From Acinetobacter indicus CIP 110367 (lineage in GTDB: Bacteria > Pseudomonadota > Gammaproteobacteria > Pseudomonadales > Moraxellaceae), in NCBI RefSeq assembly GCF_000488255.1, contig NZ_KI530745.1:248001-312000 (forward strand): 64,000 nucleotides of DNA, written 5' to 3'. The translations under genes were made by a program, and so were the position numbers. How positions within the stretch are numbered: the stretch's first letter is position 1; the number at the start of each line of letters is the position of its first letter. Below are positions 18,901-26,712 of this stretch, piece by piece. Under the pieces are notes generated by a model, which saw only the letters and a program-made list of their open reading frames with translations, was not told where the DNA came from and did no database searches.

Positions 18901-19033
18901 CGGTGCGGTCAGCCGTCAGGAAATTGGCGTGAGTGTGCTGGGTGGGGTGATTTTCGGTACGGTTCTGGTGCTGATCTTTATTCCATTTATGTATGTGCTG
19001 GTACGTTCGATCTTTAAACTGAAACAGGCCTGA
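15941..19033 (+). CDS. RND (HAE-1 type) multidrug efflux permease without adjacent adaptor
   Basis: A trimeric proton-driven inner-membrane pump of the AcrB/AdeJ class, about 1030 residues. ATG 15941 begins with the family-typical MLSKFFIERPIFAGVLAIIVM; a GTG at 15896 would add 15 atypical residues. Proton-relay DD lies in GLLVDDAIVVVENVER and the partner Lys in GLSCKNAILIVEF. Twelve membrane segments in the usual two groups and two large periplasmic loops are evident. There is no membrane-fusion protein or outer-membrane channel gene next to it and no regulator beside it, so partners must be encoded elsewhere. It is clearly distinct in sequence from AdeB and AdeJ as I remember them. The substrate range is unknown. 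Confidence 0.92.
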   Translation: MLSKFFIERPIFAGVLAIIVMAFGIFSTLGLPVERYPDIAPPRITVSITYTGASAETVEESVTQVLEQQIRGLDHLLYFSSSSDSSGRSRISISFENGTDPDTAQVQVQNAINSAINRLPEDVQRQGVNVFKSLGDTHMVIGLYDSSGHSSNIELSDYMMTHLEQDLARIEGVGEVDVFGSQYAMRIWLNPLKLKQYALMPSDIRAAVEAQNTQVAAGSIGDLPTATDQYLNAKVTSGSRLKTVEEFENVILKSAQDGSFIYLKDVARVELGAENYQSFNTINGYPSAALGISLASGANALATSALIQQEIDHLSKQLPEGYKIVYPRDNTPFVKESMKEVVKTLIEAIILVVIVMFLFLQNWRATLIPTITVPVVILGTLTVLYVLGMTINTLTLFALVLAIGLLVDDAIVVVENVERLMHEQQLSAKQAAIQSMQEISGALVGITLVLTAVFIPMAFFGGSTGVIYRQFSITLVAAMSLSLLVALILTPALCALILKPKQKTARWAAWFNQKLENLKQHYLRSSSWTLQHRAICLVVFVALIGVFALFYRALPTSFIPSEDQGMLTVQFKLQEGAPLSKSREVGETIRAYFIEQEQANVDLVMIRYGRNFSGTGQNLGQGFIALKHWDDRPGSDNAAQAIRERAMQHFQRHPDAQIMIGMPASVRGLGQTDGLQFWLRDLNGQGRDYLEQQFQSLRSQADRYSSFANLDKKSNPEKAELNVNIHQKQAMANGLSQGAINSTLSAAWGGSYINDFIDRGRIKRVIMQGDAEFRATPEDLQAWSVRNANGQMVPFGNFSTLSWGGGPEVVNRFMGYTALEMEADTAAGANSGQAMQDIQQLVDQQDGVDLAWSGLSFEEKQSSNQALLLYLVSIGFIFLCLAALYESWTIPTAVMSAIPLGIGGNILFSYLAGFPNDIYFQIALLTTIGLSCKNAILIVEFASMAQQQGRSAVEAALEGASLRLRPILMTSLAFGAGVIPLVFAFGAGAVSRQEIGVSVLGGVIFGTVLVLIFIPFMYVLVRSIFKLKQA

Positions 19034-19148
19034 TCCACCAGGCTTACATAAAAAAATGCTGCTGCTTCAGGGACACTGCGGCAGCACGCAGATGCGGTGT
19101 GAATCACTTTACGTTTTAAAAAATAACCAAGAATAATGATGAGAGTTT

Positions 19149-20486
19149 ATGCTGAATCCTTTTGAACTTCAGGCACTGGAACAGGCCATTTTGCAGCAGC
19201 ATCCAGAGCGGGTACAAACCCTGATTGCGCATATGAATCCGGCCGATCTGGCGGGATGGATTGAACAGCTGTCGCTAGAAGCGCAGGTCCGATTGATTCC
19301 CACTCTGGAGCAGGCCGCGCTGATCTTTGAGTTTTTACCAAAAACTGTACAGGCGCAAATTGCCGAACAGCTGGACCCGGCTGACTTATTGCAGCTGATG
19401 AGTGCCATGCATTCGGATGACCGGACCGATCTGTTTAAAGGTTTGAGTCCGACGCTACAGCCGTGGATTCTGGCCGAGCTGGCGCCGGAAAAACGTCATC
19501 AAATTCAGCAGCTGGCAGCTTACCCGGAAGAATCTGCCGGGGCAATCATGAGTTCGGATTTTGTGACCTTGTCGCCTGAGCTGACGATCCAGCAGGCGAT
19601 TGAACAGTTGCGCCAGGTGGCCGCAGACCGGGAAACCCTGTACCTGATTTATATTGTCGATGCGCTGCAGCATTTACTTGGTGTGGTGTCATTGCGGCAG
19701 ATTATTCAGGCCGCGCCAGAGGTACAGCTGAAGAACCTCATGACCACAGATCTGGTGATGGGCCAGGTCGATGAGGACCAGGAACAGATTGCCTGGAAGC
19801 TGGCGCATTATGACTTTCTGGCTTTGCCGATTGTTGATCAGGCGCAGCGTCTGGTCGGGATTGTCACCTATGATGATGCCATGGATATTGTCGAGGCTGA
19901 AACCACCGAAGATATTTTAAAATCCGGTGCGATTGAATCCTTGCCCAATCTAAGCCTGAAAAATGCACCTATTCTGTCTTTATATCGCCAGCGCGTGTTC
20001 TGGCTGGTATTTCTGGTATTTGGCAGTTTGCTGTCCGGTTTTGGCATTGCCCATTTTGAAGAGATTATTGCCGCGCATATTGTGCTGGTGTTCTTCTTGC
20101 CCTTGCTGGTCGGTAGCGGCGGGAATGCCGGGGCACAATCGGCGACCTTAATGGTGCGTGCTTTAGCCACCGGCGATGTGCATTTTCGTGACTGGTTCTA
20201 TCTGCTGGGGCGGGAAAGTCTGGTGGCGCTTTGTCTGGGTGGCACCATGGCACTGGCCGTATCGGTGCTGGGCTATGTACGTGGCGATTTGATGGTGGCG
20301 GTGGTGTTGGCCTTAAGTATGCTGGGCATCGTGCTGATGGGCTGTCTTGTTGGCATGAGCCTGCCGTTTATTCTCAATAAGCTGAAACTGGACCCAGCCA
20401 GTGCGTCGGCGCCCCTGGTGACCTCAATTTGCGATGCCAGCGGGGTGGTGGTCTATCTGTTTATTGCCTCACAGCTGCTGTTTTAG
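19149..20486 (+). CDS. mgtE: magnesium transporter MgtE
   Basis: A Mg2+ channel/transporter of the inner membrane. The 445 residues follow the family order: an N-terminal superhelical domain (1-125), two CBS domains (about 130-250) that sense cytosolic Mg2+, a connecting helix, and five membrane segments. The pore region has GSGGNAGAQS, and the last helix pair has the DPASASAPLVTSICDASG signature (DPA.AS.P..T pattern). The ribosome site GAGAG is 4-8 nt before ATG 19149. It follows the RND pump by 115 nt with only a weak hairpin between; separate regulation is likely. Confidence 0.95.
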   Translation: MLNPFELQALEQAILQQHPERVQTLIAHMNPADLAGWIEQLSLEAQVRLIPTLEQAALIFEFLPKTVQAQIAEQLDPADLLQLMSAMHSDDRTDLFKGLSPTLQPWILAELAPEKRHQIQQLAAYPEESAGAIMSSDFVTLSPELTIQQAIEQLRQVAADRETLYLIYIVDALQHLLGVVSLRQIIQAAPEVQLKNLMTTDLVMGQVDEDQEQIAWKLAHYDFLALPIVDQAQRLVGIVTYDDAMDIVEAETTEDILKSGAIESLPNLSLKNAPILSLYRQRVFWLVFLVFGSLLSGFGIAHFEEIIAAHIVLVFFLPLLVGSGGNAGAQSATLMVRALATGDVHFRDWFYLLGRESLVALCLGGTMALAVSVLGYVRGDLMVAVVLALSMLGIVLMGCLVGMSLPFILNKLKLDPASASAPLVTSICDASGVVVYLFIASQLLF

Positions 20487-20574
20487 CCTGTATTTACAAA
20501 GCAGTAAAACGATTGAGCAGTGCGCTCGAGTATAGTAAAAACATGACATAAATAGATAAAAATCAGGTTGATTC

Positions 20575-21168
20575 ATGACAGAGCTGCACAGCACCAAACC
20601 CAAACTTTCCCGGCAAGAGGTGATTCGCCTGGAGCGTGATCTGGCCAAATTTGCCAATATGATGGATTCGGTGGTGCGGATTCCGTTTACCAAACAGGGC
20701 GTGGGCGCTGATGCGGCTTTAAGTACCATTCCGGTGGCCGGCGATCTGGCCGGTTTTGTGCTGACCTGTTATGCAATTTATAAAGCCAAACAGGTCGGCG
20801 TGCCACAAGCCAAACTGAATCCGGTCATGAAGCTGGCGGTTATGGATGCGGTGGTGGGCTTTATTCCGATTGCCGGGACGATTTTTGATATTTTTATTCG
20901 TCCTAGCCGTAAGGCGCTGGATATTGTGCATGATCATATCCGGCAGGAATATGATATCCAGAGTGACCATCATGTGGTGCATCCTTTCTTGCATGAAAAA
21001 CTGGAGCAGAAGCAGCAATATTCGGCATTCTGGCGTAATCCTGTGGTGGCCTGGCTGTGGATTCATCTTCCTGATTTATTAGGCCTGTTGTTCCTGATCA
21101 TTCTGGTGGTGGCGACCTTGGCCGGGCTGCAATGGGTCTGGCAGTGGATGCAGGGTTTAAATCTTTAA
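20575..21168 (+). CDS. DUF4112 membrane protein
   Basis: 197 residues. The stretch from residue 24 (FANMMDSVVRIPFTKQGVGADAALSTIPVAGDL) through FIPIAGTIFDIFIRPSRKA is the DUF4112 signature, with two short hydrophobic hairpins. A further membrane helix lies at about 165-187 near the C-terminus. The function of this family is unknown to me. It lies 88 nt after mgtE on the same strand, possibly co-transcribed, and ends at a strong palindromic terminator. There is no signal peptide. Confidence 0.82.
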   Translation: MTELHSTKPKLSRQEVIRLERDLAKFANMMDSVVRIPFTKQGVGADAALSTIPVAGDLAGFVLTCYAIYKAKQVGVPQAKLNPVMKLAVMDAVVGFIPIAGTIFDIFIRPSRKALDIVHDHIRQEYDIQSDHHVVHPFLHEKLEQKQQYSAFWRNPVVAWLWIHLPDLLGLLFLIILVVATLAGLQWVWQWMQGLNL

Positions 21169-21211
21169 GTAAGCTGTCATCATTCCAACCAGTATCTATC
21201 ACACATAAAAA

Positions 21212-21237
21212 CAAAAGCCTCCATATGGAGGCTTTTG
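21212..21237. terminator. bidirectional terminator, perfect palindrome
   Basis: CAAAAGCCTCCATATGGAGGCTTTTG is fully self-complementary. It serves the DUF4112 gene (+) and htpX (-). Confidence 0.88.
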
Positions 21238-21262
21238 TCTATTTAACGGTTGGGCATTATTA

Positions 21263-22168
21263 TTAAGGCAGGTTTAACTGCTGTAATGCCGCCACACGCT
21301 GTTCAATGGTCGGGTGGGTCTGGAATAACGCTGCCAGACTAAACCCTTGTTCCTGACCGGCAGAAATCGCGAAGGCTTTCATTTCTTTTGGCATTGCATC
21401 TGGCATTTCAGATTCGGCCTGTAAGCGTAACAGGGCAGAAATCATGGCCTGTTTGCCAGCCAGACGGGCACCCGCTTCATCGGCGCGGTATTCACGTTGA
21501 CGCGAGAACCACATCACAATGGCCGAAGCCAGAATACCAAACACGATATCCAGCACAATGGTAATCACGAAGTAGGCAATGCCTGGTGCTTCGCCATCTT
21601 CACGGCCAAATACGTTACGATCAATGAAATCACCGGCAACACGGGCAAAGAACATCACGAAGGCGTTGACCACACCCTGGATTAACGCCAGCGTAACCAT
21701 GTCACCATTGGCCACGTGACCAATTTCGTGCGCCAGTACGGCACGTAATTCATCTTTGTTCATACGCTCCAGCAGACCGGTTGAAACCGCCACCAAAGCA
21801 TCATTCTTGTTCCAGCCGGTTGCAAAGGCATTCGACTGATAAGAAGGGAAGATACCCACTTCTGGCATTTTAATGCCAGCACGTTGCGACAATTGTGCAA
21901 CTTCATTTAATAACCACGCTTCAGCCTGGTTACGTGGGGCATTCGGGTCAATCAGCTCTGTACCGGTGGTTTTTTTCGCCATCCATTTAGACATGAACAG
22001 GGAAATTAAAGAACCGACCATACCGAAGACAAAACAGATGACCAACAGGTTGCCTAGATTTAAGCCACCCGCGCCATGGTAACTACCGACACCGAAGAGT
22101 GACAAAATAATGCCAGCTACAACCAGTACCGCGAGGTTGGTTAGCAAGAACAAACCAATCCGCATCAT
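21263..22168 (-). CDS. htpX: membrane zinc metalloprotease HtpX
   Basis: Degrades misfolded inner-membrane proteins. The 301 residues have two N-terminal membrane helices (about 4-26 and 36-60), the M48 zinc site HEIGH (147-151), two further hydrophobic segments, and the third ligand Glu in [13 protein letters not shown]. The start [11 protein letters not shown] is the form I know from this genus. A sigma-32-like promoter is visible about 55 nt upstream, matching the known heat-shock role of HtpX in enterics. It is monocistronic. Confidence 0.96.
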   Translation of the reverse strand: MMRIGLFLLTNLAVLVVAGIILSLFGVGSYHGAGGLNLGNLLVICFVFGMVGSLISLFMSKWMAKKTTGTELIDPNAPRNQAEAWLLNEVAQLSQRAGIKMPEVGIFPSYQSNAFATGWNKNDALVAVSTGLLERMNKDELRAVLAHEIGHVANGDMVTLALIQGVVNAFVMFFARVAGDFIDRNVFGREDGEAPGIAYFVITIVLDIVFGILASAIVMWFSRQREYRADEAGARLAGKQAMISALLRLQAESEMPDAMPKEMKAFAISAGQEQGFSLAALFQTHPTIEQRVAALQQLNLP

Positions 22169-22223
22169 TGAGTAAATCCTCTTAAAATGAAAATGTAATC
22201 TGATTCATAAATCATGCAAGTAA

Positions 22224-22252
22224 ATATGCGGTGAATGTATTAAAAATTCAAG
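22224..22252 (-). promoter_or_regulatory. possible sigma-32-type promoter of htpX
   Basis: On the minus strand CTTGAA (22247-22252) and CCGCATAT (22224-22231) are separated by 15 nt. The -10 matches CCCCATNT at 7 of 8 positions. Confidence 0.5.
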
Positions 22253-22283
22253 AAAAAATCGTGAAAATCAACAAAAAATCGTC

Positions 22284-23156
22284 TTAGTCCGAAATGGTGA
22301 TTCGGGCTGCAGCAGAGGCATGTGCCGTGGCATAGGAGCGGACCGGTGCATCGGTAAAGCTGCCATCTGCGGCAACAATAATTTCACGCGATGGGCGTGC
22401 AGGCTGGGCTGCAGTTAAATGCGAACCAGAAGAAAGCGTATTGGATTGGGCCAGTAACGGTCCCTGATCGCTACTGCTGACACCACCGGCATACAGATTG
22501 TGATAACGGCTGGTCACGCGGCGCACATAGTCCTGAGTTTCACGGAAGGGCGGAATGCCACCGTATTTGGCGACATTGCCTTCACCGGCATTATAACCGG
22601 CCAATGCTAAGGATGTATTACCGTTAAAACGTTTTAGTAACCAGGCCAGATATTTGGCCCCGGCCATAATATTTTCATAAGGATCGTAGGCATTAGAAAC
22701 CTGAAAACGTTTGGCAGTGGCCGGCATCAGCTGCATTAAGCCTTGGGCTCCGACCGGAGAGCGAGCATTGACATTAAAGCCGGACTCGGTGTGCATGACG
22801 GCTTTAATCAGCCCAGACGAAATACCGTGGCGCTGCGCGGCCTGCTGGATAATATGGTCAAAGGCATTTTTATTGCGGCTATAGCTTGGTAAGACCGATG
22901 CTTCAGAGCTGCCCCAGTTGCTATAACGATGAATATTGCTGTCGGGATAATACGTCACTTTGACTTTTTTCAGGGACTGGTCTGAACTTTTACGATTGGT
23001 CAGCAGGGTAGAGCCATTATTGTCTTTATAGACATAAATCTGTCCGGCATGACTGTGCGATGCAACCGCAAGCAGCGTCACACATCCCCAAAAAGCCAGT
23101 TGTTTAAAATGTAATCTTTTATACATTATCGTATTCATTATGGTAACGAAGTTCAT
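22284..23156 (-). CDS. soluble lytic transglycosylase-like (SLT) enzyme with DUF4124-like N-terminus
   Basis: Cleaves peptidoglycan glycan strands to 1,6-anhydro products in the periplasm. After a signal peptide (hydrophobic LAFWGCVTLLAVASHSHA) comes a short DUF4124-like segment (QIYVYKDNNGSTLLTNR), then the SLT domain: catalytic Glu in MHTESGFN, SPVGAQGLMQLMPATA, and AGYNAGEGNV. The C-terminal 60 residues are low-complexity. I chose ATG 23156 because GGGAA lies just upstream; ATGs at 23138 and 23126 give an equally good signal peptide, and a start at 23198 is possible but unlikely. About 290 residues. Confidence 0.88.
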   Translation of the reverse strand: MNFVTIMNTIMYKRLHFKQLAFWGCVTLLAVASHSHAGQIYVYKDNNGSTLLTNRKSSDQSLKKVKVTYYPDSNIHRYSNWGSSEASVLPSYSRNKNAFDHIIQQAAQRHGISSGLIKAVMHTESGFNVNARSPVGAQGLMQLMPATAKRFQVSNAYDPYENIMAGAKYLAWLLKRFNGNTSLALAGYNAGEGNVAKYGGIPPFRETQDYVRRVTSRYHNLYAGGVSSSDQGPLLAQSNTLSSGSHLTAAQPARPSREIIVAADGSFTDAPVRSYATAHASAAARITISD

Positions 23157-23416
23157 ACTGTTCCCAAACAGGTGGTTTGAGTTTAACAAAAAAAACATTG
23201 ATGAAAAGAGTCTTTACATTTATTTCCCCGTTTACTTTGTAAAAATCAAGCCCTGTTTGCTGACAGAACAATCAAAAAAAATATTTATTTTTTTTTATTC
23301 TGGTCTGCTTGACACACTTAAACCATTGATTTTAATTATAAATAAAATTGATTAAAAAATGATCAATTTAAATAGAAGCCTTCAATTGCAGGCAAGTGAC
23401 CTTGTCAAGTTGTTTT

Positions 23417-23461
23417 AAATCCACAAAGTTATCCACAGCTTTTGTGGAAAACTGTGGAAAA
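23417..23461. promoter_or_regulatory. cluster of four DnaA-box-like 9-mers
   Basis: TTATCCACA at 23429-23437 is a perfect match to the TTATNCACA consensus. AAATCCACA (23417-23425) and two reverse TTTTCCACA sites (23443-23451, 23453-23461) flank it. That makes four sites in 45 bp, in both orientations, about 175 nt upstream of ttcA. This is not the usual oriC context (no dnaA, rpmH or gyrB here), so it may be a DnaA-titrating or regulatory cluster. Confidence 0.45.
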
Positions 23462-23491
23462 GTCCAAAAGATAAGCATCTTGCTTAAAAGA

Positions 23492-23507
23492 TGAACGCAA
23501 ACGTTCA
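23492..23507. promoter_or_regulatory. 16-bp inverted repeat, possible operator
   Basis: TGAACG-CAAA-CGTTCA, perfect arms of 6 bp, about 130 nt before ttcA. The binding protein is unknown. Confidence 0.3.
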
Positions 23508-23635
23508 AATTAGCATAAAAATAAAGACAGCGAGATGACAAAAAATGACAAGCAGGAAATTACATTCTTTTGATGCGTGCCGGGACTGAATCGGCTAAAA
23601 TTGCGCGGTATTTTTTTTATGGGTAAATCTCGTCT

Positions 23636-24559
23636 ATGTTCTCGCCAGTTGAGTCCGATCAAGGATTTAATTTTAAACCAGAACTGCCAACCAGCTCTGC
23701 GTATTACCGTTTGCTGAAAAAGCTGCGTCGCCAGGTGGGTCATGCCATTCGTGATTACAAGATGATCGAAGACGGTGACAAGGTCATGGTGTGTATTTCG
23801 GGTGGTAAAGACAGTTATACCTTACTGGATATTCTGTTGCAGTTTAAACGTATTGCCCCGATTCATTTTGATGTGGTGGCGGTGAATCTGGACCAGAAAC
23901 AGCCGGGCTTCCCTGAAGATGTGCTGCCGCGTTATCTGGAAGAAAATAATATCCCGTATTATATTCTGGAAAAAGATACCTACAGTATTACCAAGCGTCT
24001 GACCCCGGAAGGCAAAACCTACTGTGCAGTGTGTTCGCGTCTGCGTCGTGGTTCACTGTACGGCTTTGCCCAGGAAATTGGGGCAACCAAGGTGGCACTG
24101 GGGCATCATCGTGATGATATTCTGGCGACTTTCTTCCTGAACCTGTTCCATGGCGGCAGCTTAAAGGCGATGCCACCGAAGCTGTTATCTTCCGACAAGA
24201 AGAATATGCTGATTCGTCCACTGGCTTATGTGGAAGAAAAAGACATCATCAAATACGCGCAAATGCGCCAGTTCCCGATTATTCCATGTAACCTGTGTGG
24301 TTCGCAGGAAAATCTGCAACGTGCGATTATCAATGACATGCTGCGTGAATGGGATAATGCCCATCCAAAACGTCTGCACAGTATTTTTGGTGCATTGCAA
24401 AATGTATCACCATCGCAACTGGCAGACCGCGAGCTGTTTGACTTTGAAGCACTCGATAGCGAGCGCGAGTTTGACTTTAAAGGCAGTTATTCGCACGAGA
24501 ATGAAGATGGTCAGTCCAACCGCATCAACATGGTCAATTTAGGCTATGCAGCTGACTAA
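23636..24559 (+). CDS. ttcA: tRNA 2-thiocytidine biosynthesis protein TtcA
   Basis: An ATP-dependent enzyme that thiolates cytidine 32 of certain tRNAs using an iron-sulfur cluster. The 307 residues contain the PP-loop SGGKDS (55-60), the CAVC pair (C130, C133) and C218/C221 in CNLCGSQ, the residues expected to hold the cluster, plus GHHRDD. The start at ATG 23636 overlaps no other gene. A terminator follows closely, so it is monocistronic. Confidence 0.96.
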   Translation: MFSPVESDQGFNFKPELPTSSAYYRLLKKLRRQVGHAIRDYKMIEDGDKVMVCISGGKDSYTLLDILLQFKRIAPIHFDVVAVNLDQKQPGFPEDVLPRYLEENNIPYYILEKDTYSITKRLTPEGKTYCAVCSRLRRGSLYGFAQEIGATKVALGHHRDDILATFFLNLFHGGSLKAMPPKLLSSDKKNMLIRPLAYVEEKDIIKYAQMRQFPIIPCNLCGSQENLQRAIINDMLREWDNAHPKRLHSIFGALQNVSPSQLADRELFDFEALDSEREFDFKGSYSHENEDGQSNRINMVNLGYAAD

Positions 24560-24565
24560 ATAGTC

Positions 24566-24602
24566 AAAAAAAGCATTGAACTTCAGTTCAGTGCTTTTTT
24601 TA
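24566..24602 (+). terminator. ttcA terminator
   Basis: AAAAAAAGCA and TGCTTTTTTT enclose an inner TGAAC-TTCA-GTTCA hairpin. Confidence 0.85.
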
Positions 24603-24775
24603 TATATTTGAATTATTTCAATATTGTATTAAAAATATAAAATTTGAACGCATCGTACAAAAAATCTTAGCCATCTTTTATGATTACATGCTATAACAGG
24701 TCACAAGCATCATTGCTTCACAAAAATGTTGTCTGGACAGGCGACACAAATGAACAAATAAATTGAGGAATAATC

Positions 24776-25159
24776 ATGCCTGCTTTTTTATCTGATGATT
24801 GGTTTGCAACCGTAGAGAACCTGACGGCTCAAGCTGGTGACTTAAATTTACCACCTGCGCTTGCGAATCTTGCAATTAATTTGGTTGTTACGGATGCTTC
24901 AGGCAATACAGAATTAGCTTTAGACGGTGGCAAAATCCAGAAAGGATTGTCTGCAAATGCAAAAACAACCCTGAATATGGATGCTGAGACCTTACGTAAA
25001 GTGTTCCTGGAGTTTGATATGGCTGCAGCCATGCAAGCCTTCATGACCGGTAAAATCAAAGTACAAGGCGATATGTCTCAATTAATGGCATTGCAAACTG
25101 CAAAACCAAGCCAAGAGCAAAAAGACCTGTTCAAAAACGTTTTGGCGCAAACCACCTGA
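24776..25159 (+). CDS. SCP2 sterol-binding-domain protein
   Basis: 127 residues forming a single SCP2-like domain, a small hydrophobic-ligand-binding fold: N-terminal helices, then the sheet (INLVVTDASGNTELALDGG, ANAKTTLNMDAETLRKVF) and the late MTGKIKVQGDMSQLMAL motif typical of the family. It is cytosolic, with no signal peptide. GAGGA lies 7 nt before the ATG. Monocistronic between two terminators. In bacteria such stand-alone domains have been proposed to bind lipids or quinone precursors; the role here is unknown. Confidence 0.88.
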   Translation: MPAFLSDDWFATVENLTAQAGDLNLPPALANLAINLVVTDASGNTELALDGGKIQKGLSANAKTTLNMDAETLRKVFLEFDMAAAMQAFMTGKIKVQGDMSQLMALQTAKPSQEQKDLFKNVLAQTT

Positions 25160-25172
25160 TTGTGACCCGACA

Positions 25173-25206
25173 CAAAAAAGCTTACCCGAAGGTAAGCTTT
25201 TTTTTG
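25173..25206 (+). terminator. terminator of the SCP2 gene
   Basis: AAAAAAGCTTACC-CGAA-GGTAAGCTTTTTT, a strong hairpin, possibly bidirectional with the MltF-like gene. Confidence 0.88.
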
Positions 25207-25230
25207 CCTTGAAGATCAACGGTGAAGCAT

Positions 25231-26346
25231 TTAAATATTCACCAGCTGCGGCGTGGTCTTGATGTGTTCCAGATAGGCACGGATACGGGTCACGTATTGT
25301 AAGGCCTGACGATAACGTCCGTTCTTGGCTTTATTGCCGTCTAAGTAAGCATACAGGTTGACCCAGTTGTTCGGGTTTTTACCGGTGGCCTGAATACGCT
25401 TCTGAATCTGGCTCACGGCACCCGGACCCATGTTATAGGCCACCAGTGCATACCAGTTACGGTCTGGAAACGGAATATGCTTATAACGGTTCAGCATCAG
25501 GTTGTAATACTTGGCACCGCCCTGAATGCTCTGGGTTGGATCGGTACGGTTACTGACGCCCATGGCTTTGGCTGTGCTGTTGGTCAGCATCATCAAACCA
25601 CGAACACCGGTTGGTGAAACAGAGTTCGGCTTTAAGTACGATTCCTGATAACCAATGGCCGCCAGTAAATGCCAGTCCAGATCATACTGCTGCGCAGTGC
25701 GCTGGAAGCTGGCCTTATATAAAGGCATGCGATTGCTTAAGTCACGCTGGATAGTATTCCAGGATTCCTGCTTAACCACATTCTGGTTATAGAACGAGGC
25801 CAGCTGGTTGATGGCACCGCTTTGTTTGCCACGGCAGACAAAGGCACTGGCGGTCTGGCTCAGCGGATCATCGGCATGTTTAAATACCCAGTTTAAATTG
25901 CTGTTTAGGCCATTTTTCTGCAAGGTGTTTAAATCGCCACAGGTGGCCGAAAAACCGGTCAGATGCTTGTTTTCAATGCTCTGAATACTGGCAGTGGTCA
26001 TGGCAAAGTTGGCTTTACCTGACGCCACCCATTGCAACGCTGTCGCATTGTCCGGTACGGTTTTAAACTCGAGTTTGACATTCAGGCTATGCGCATAGTT
26101 GCGCACCAGGTCATAACCAAAGCCATGCAGATGCTGACTGTTCTGAAACACGGTGGTCGGATTCGAAACAGAAACCACGGTCAATTTATTGTGATTGACC
26201 ACGCGATCAAACTGATACGCTGCTTTACTTGCATTAATACTATGAAACGGAATTAACGCACTGCTTAATACTAAGACTTTTAAAGGGAGAGAGTTGAAAA
26301 AGGAGTGAAGGCCAAGCCTCGACCCAGAAGTTGAACTACTGTGCAT
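25231..26346 (-). CDS. MltF-like lytic transglycosylase (solute-binding domain plus SLT)
   Basis: 371 residues. After an N-terminal hydrophobic signal (about 18-40), residues 50-210 resemble the family 3 solute-binding fold found in MltF (LTVVSVSNPTTVF..GFGYDLVRNYAHSLNVKLEFKTV). The SLT domain (about 212-350) has the catalytic Glu in GYQESYLKPNSVSPTGVRGLMML and VAYNMGPGAVSQ. E. coli MltF is about 520 residues, so the binding domain here is abbreviated. Two Cys (CGDLN, CRGKQ) could form a disulfide. GGAGA lies 6-10 nt before the ATG. The leader upstream is unusual (see 26382-26564). Confidence 0.85.
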   Translation of the reverse strand: MHSSSTSGSRLGLHSFFNSLPLKVLVLSSALIPFHSINASKAAYQFDRVVNHNKLTVVSVSNPTTVFQNSQHLHGFGYDLVRNYAHSLNVKLEFKTVPDNATALQWVASGKANFAMTTASIQSIENKHLTGFSATCGDLNTLQKNGLNSNLNWVFKHADDPLSQTASAFVCRGKQSGAINQLASFYNQNVVKQESWNTIQRDLSNRMPLYKASFQRTAQQYDLDWHLLAAIGYQESYLKPNSVSPTGVRGLMMLTNSTAKAMGVSNRTDPTQSIQGGAKYYNLMLNRYKHIPFPDRNWYALVAYNMGPGAVSQIQKRIQATGKNPNNWVNLYAYLDGNKAKNGRYRQALQYVTRIRAYLEHIKTTPQLVNI

Positions 26347-26381
26347 GTTGTCTCCGCTACAAGTAATTTATGCCCTACAAA

Positions 26382-26564
26382 GCAGGAGGCAAAAGGCCTC
26401 AGACTTTTTCAAGTTTGATAAATTCAATAAGAGGGTGGGCACTCATGACGTCATTCAAAATGACATGGGATGAAAGATAAAAAATGTGGCTACGCCACAC
26501 AGGTTAAAAAATGATCACAATTAAAAGATGTGCGCATAATAAAGACCAAAATTTGAGTTGTCAA
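26382..26564 (-). promoter_or_regulatory. promoter and structured leader with early terminator upstream of the MltF-like gene
   Basis: On the minus strand TTGACA (26559-26564) and TATTAT (26536-26541) are exactly 17 nt apart, the best sigma-70 promoter in the window. Transcription would start near 26529 and after about 30 nt meet the hairpin TGTGGC-GTA-GCCACA followed by six T (26479-26499), an intrinsic terminator. Two further hairpins, GTCATT/AATGAC (26450-26464) and GAGGC/GCCTC (26386-26400), follow before the start codon at 26346. Either a short RNA of about 50 nt is made, or the leader controls read-through. Confidence 0.6.
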
Positions 26565-26712
26565 ATTTTGTCCATAAAAAAATAAAAAACTGTTTCATAA
26601 ATAAATGATTCTATTTAGGAAAAATATTTTATAAACTTTAAAAGTGGAGTAATTGGGGAGAAGGCAGCAGTTTTTGGTAAGCTACAGGCATATTTTTCTG
26701 CTGTTAAAGGCC

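Larger units (their letters stand above)
23199..23635. other. AT-rich region between divergent SLT and ttcA genes
   Basis: About 440 bp. The left half is very AT-rich. The right half holds the DnaA-box-like cluster (23417-23461) and a 16-bp inverted repeat (23492-23507). I see no coding frame. Confidence 0.5.

Noticed and set aside
19057..19086. Terminator between the RND gene and mgtE
   Set aside because: GCTGC/GCGGCAGC can pair, but there is no T-tract and the loop is long.
23417..23461. Chromosomal replication origin at the DnaA-box-like cluster
   Set aside because: dnaA, dnaN, gyrB and rpmH are absent and only four sites are present; a regulatory or titration role is the more careful reading.
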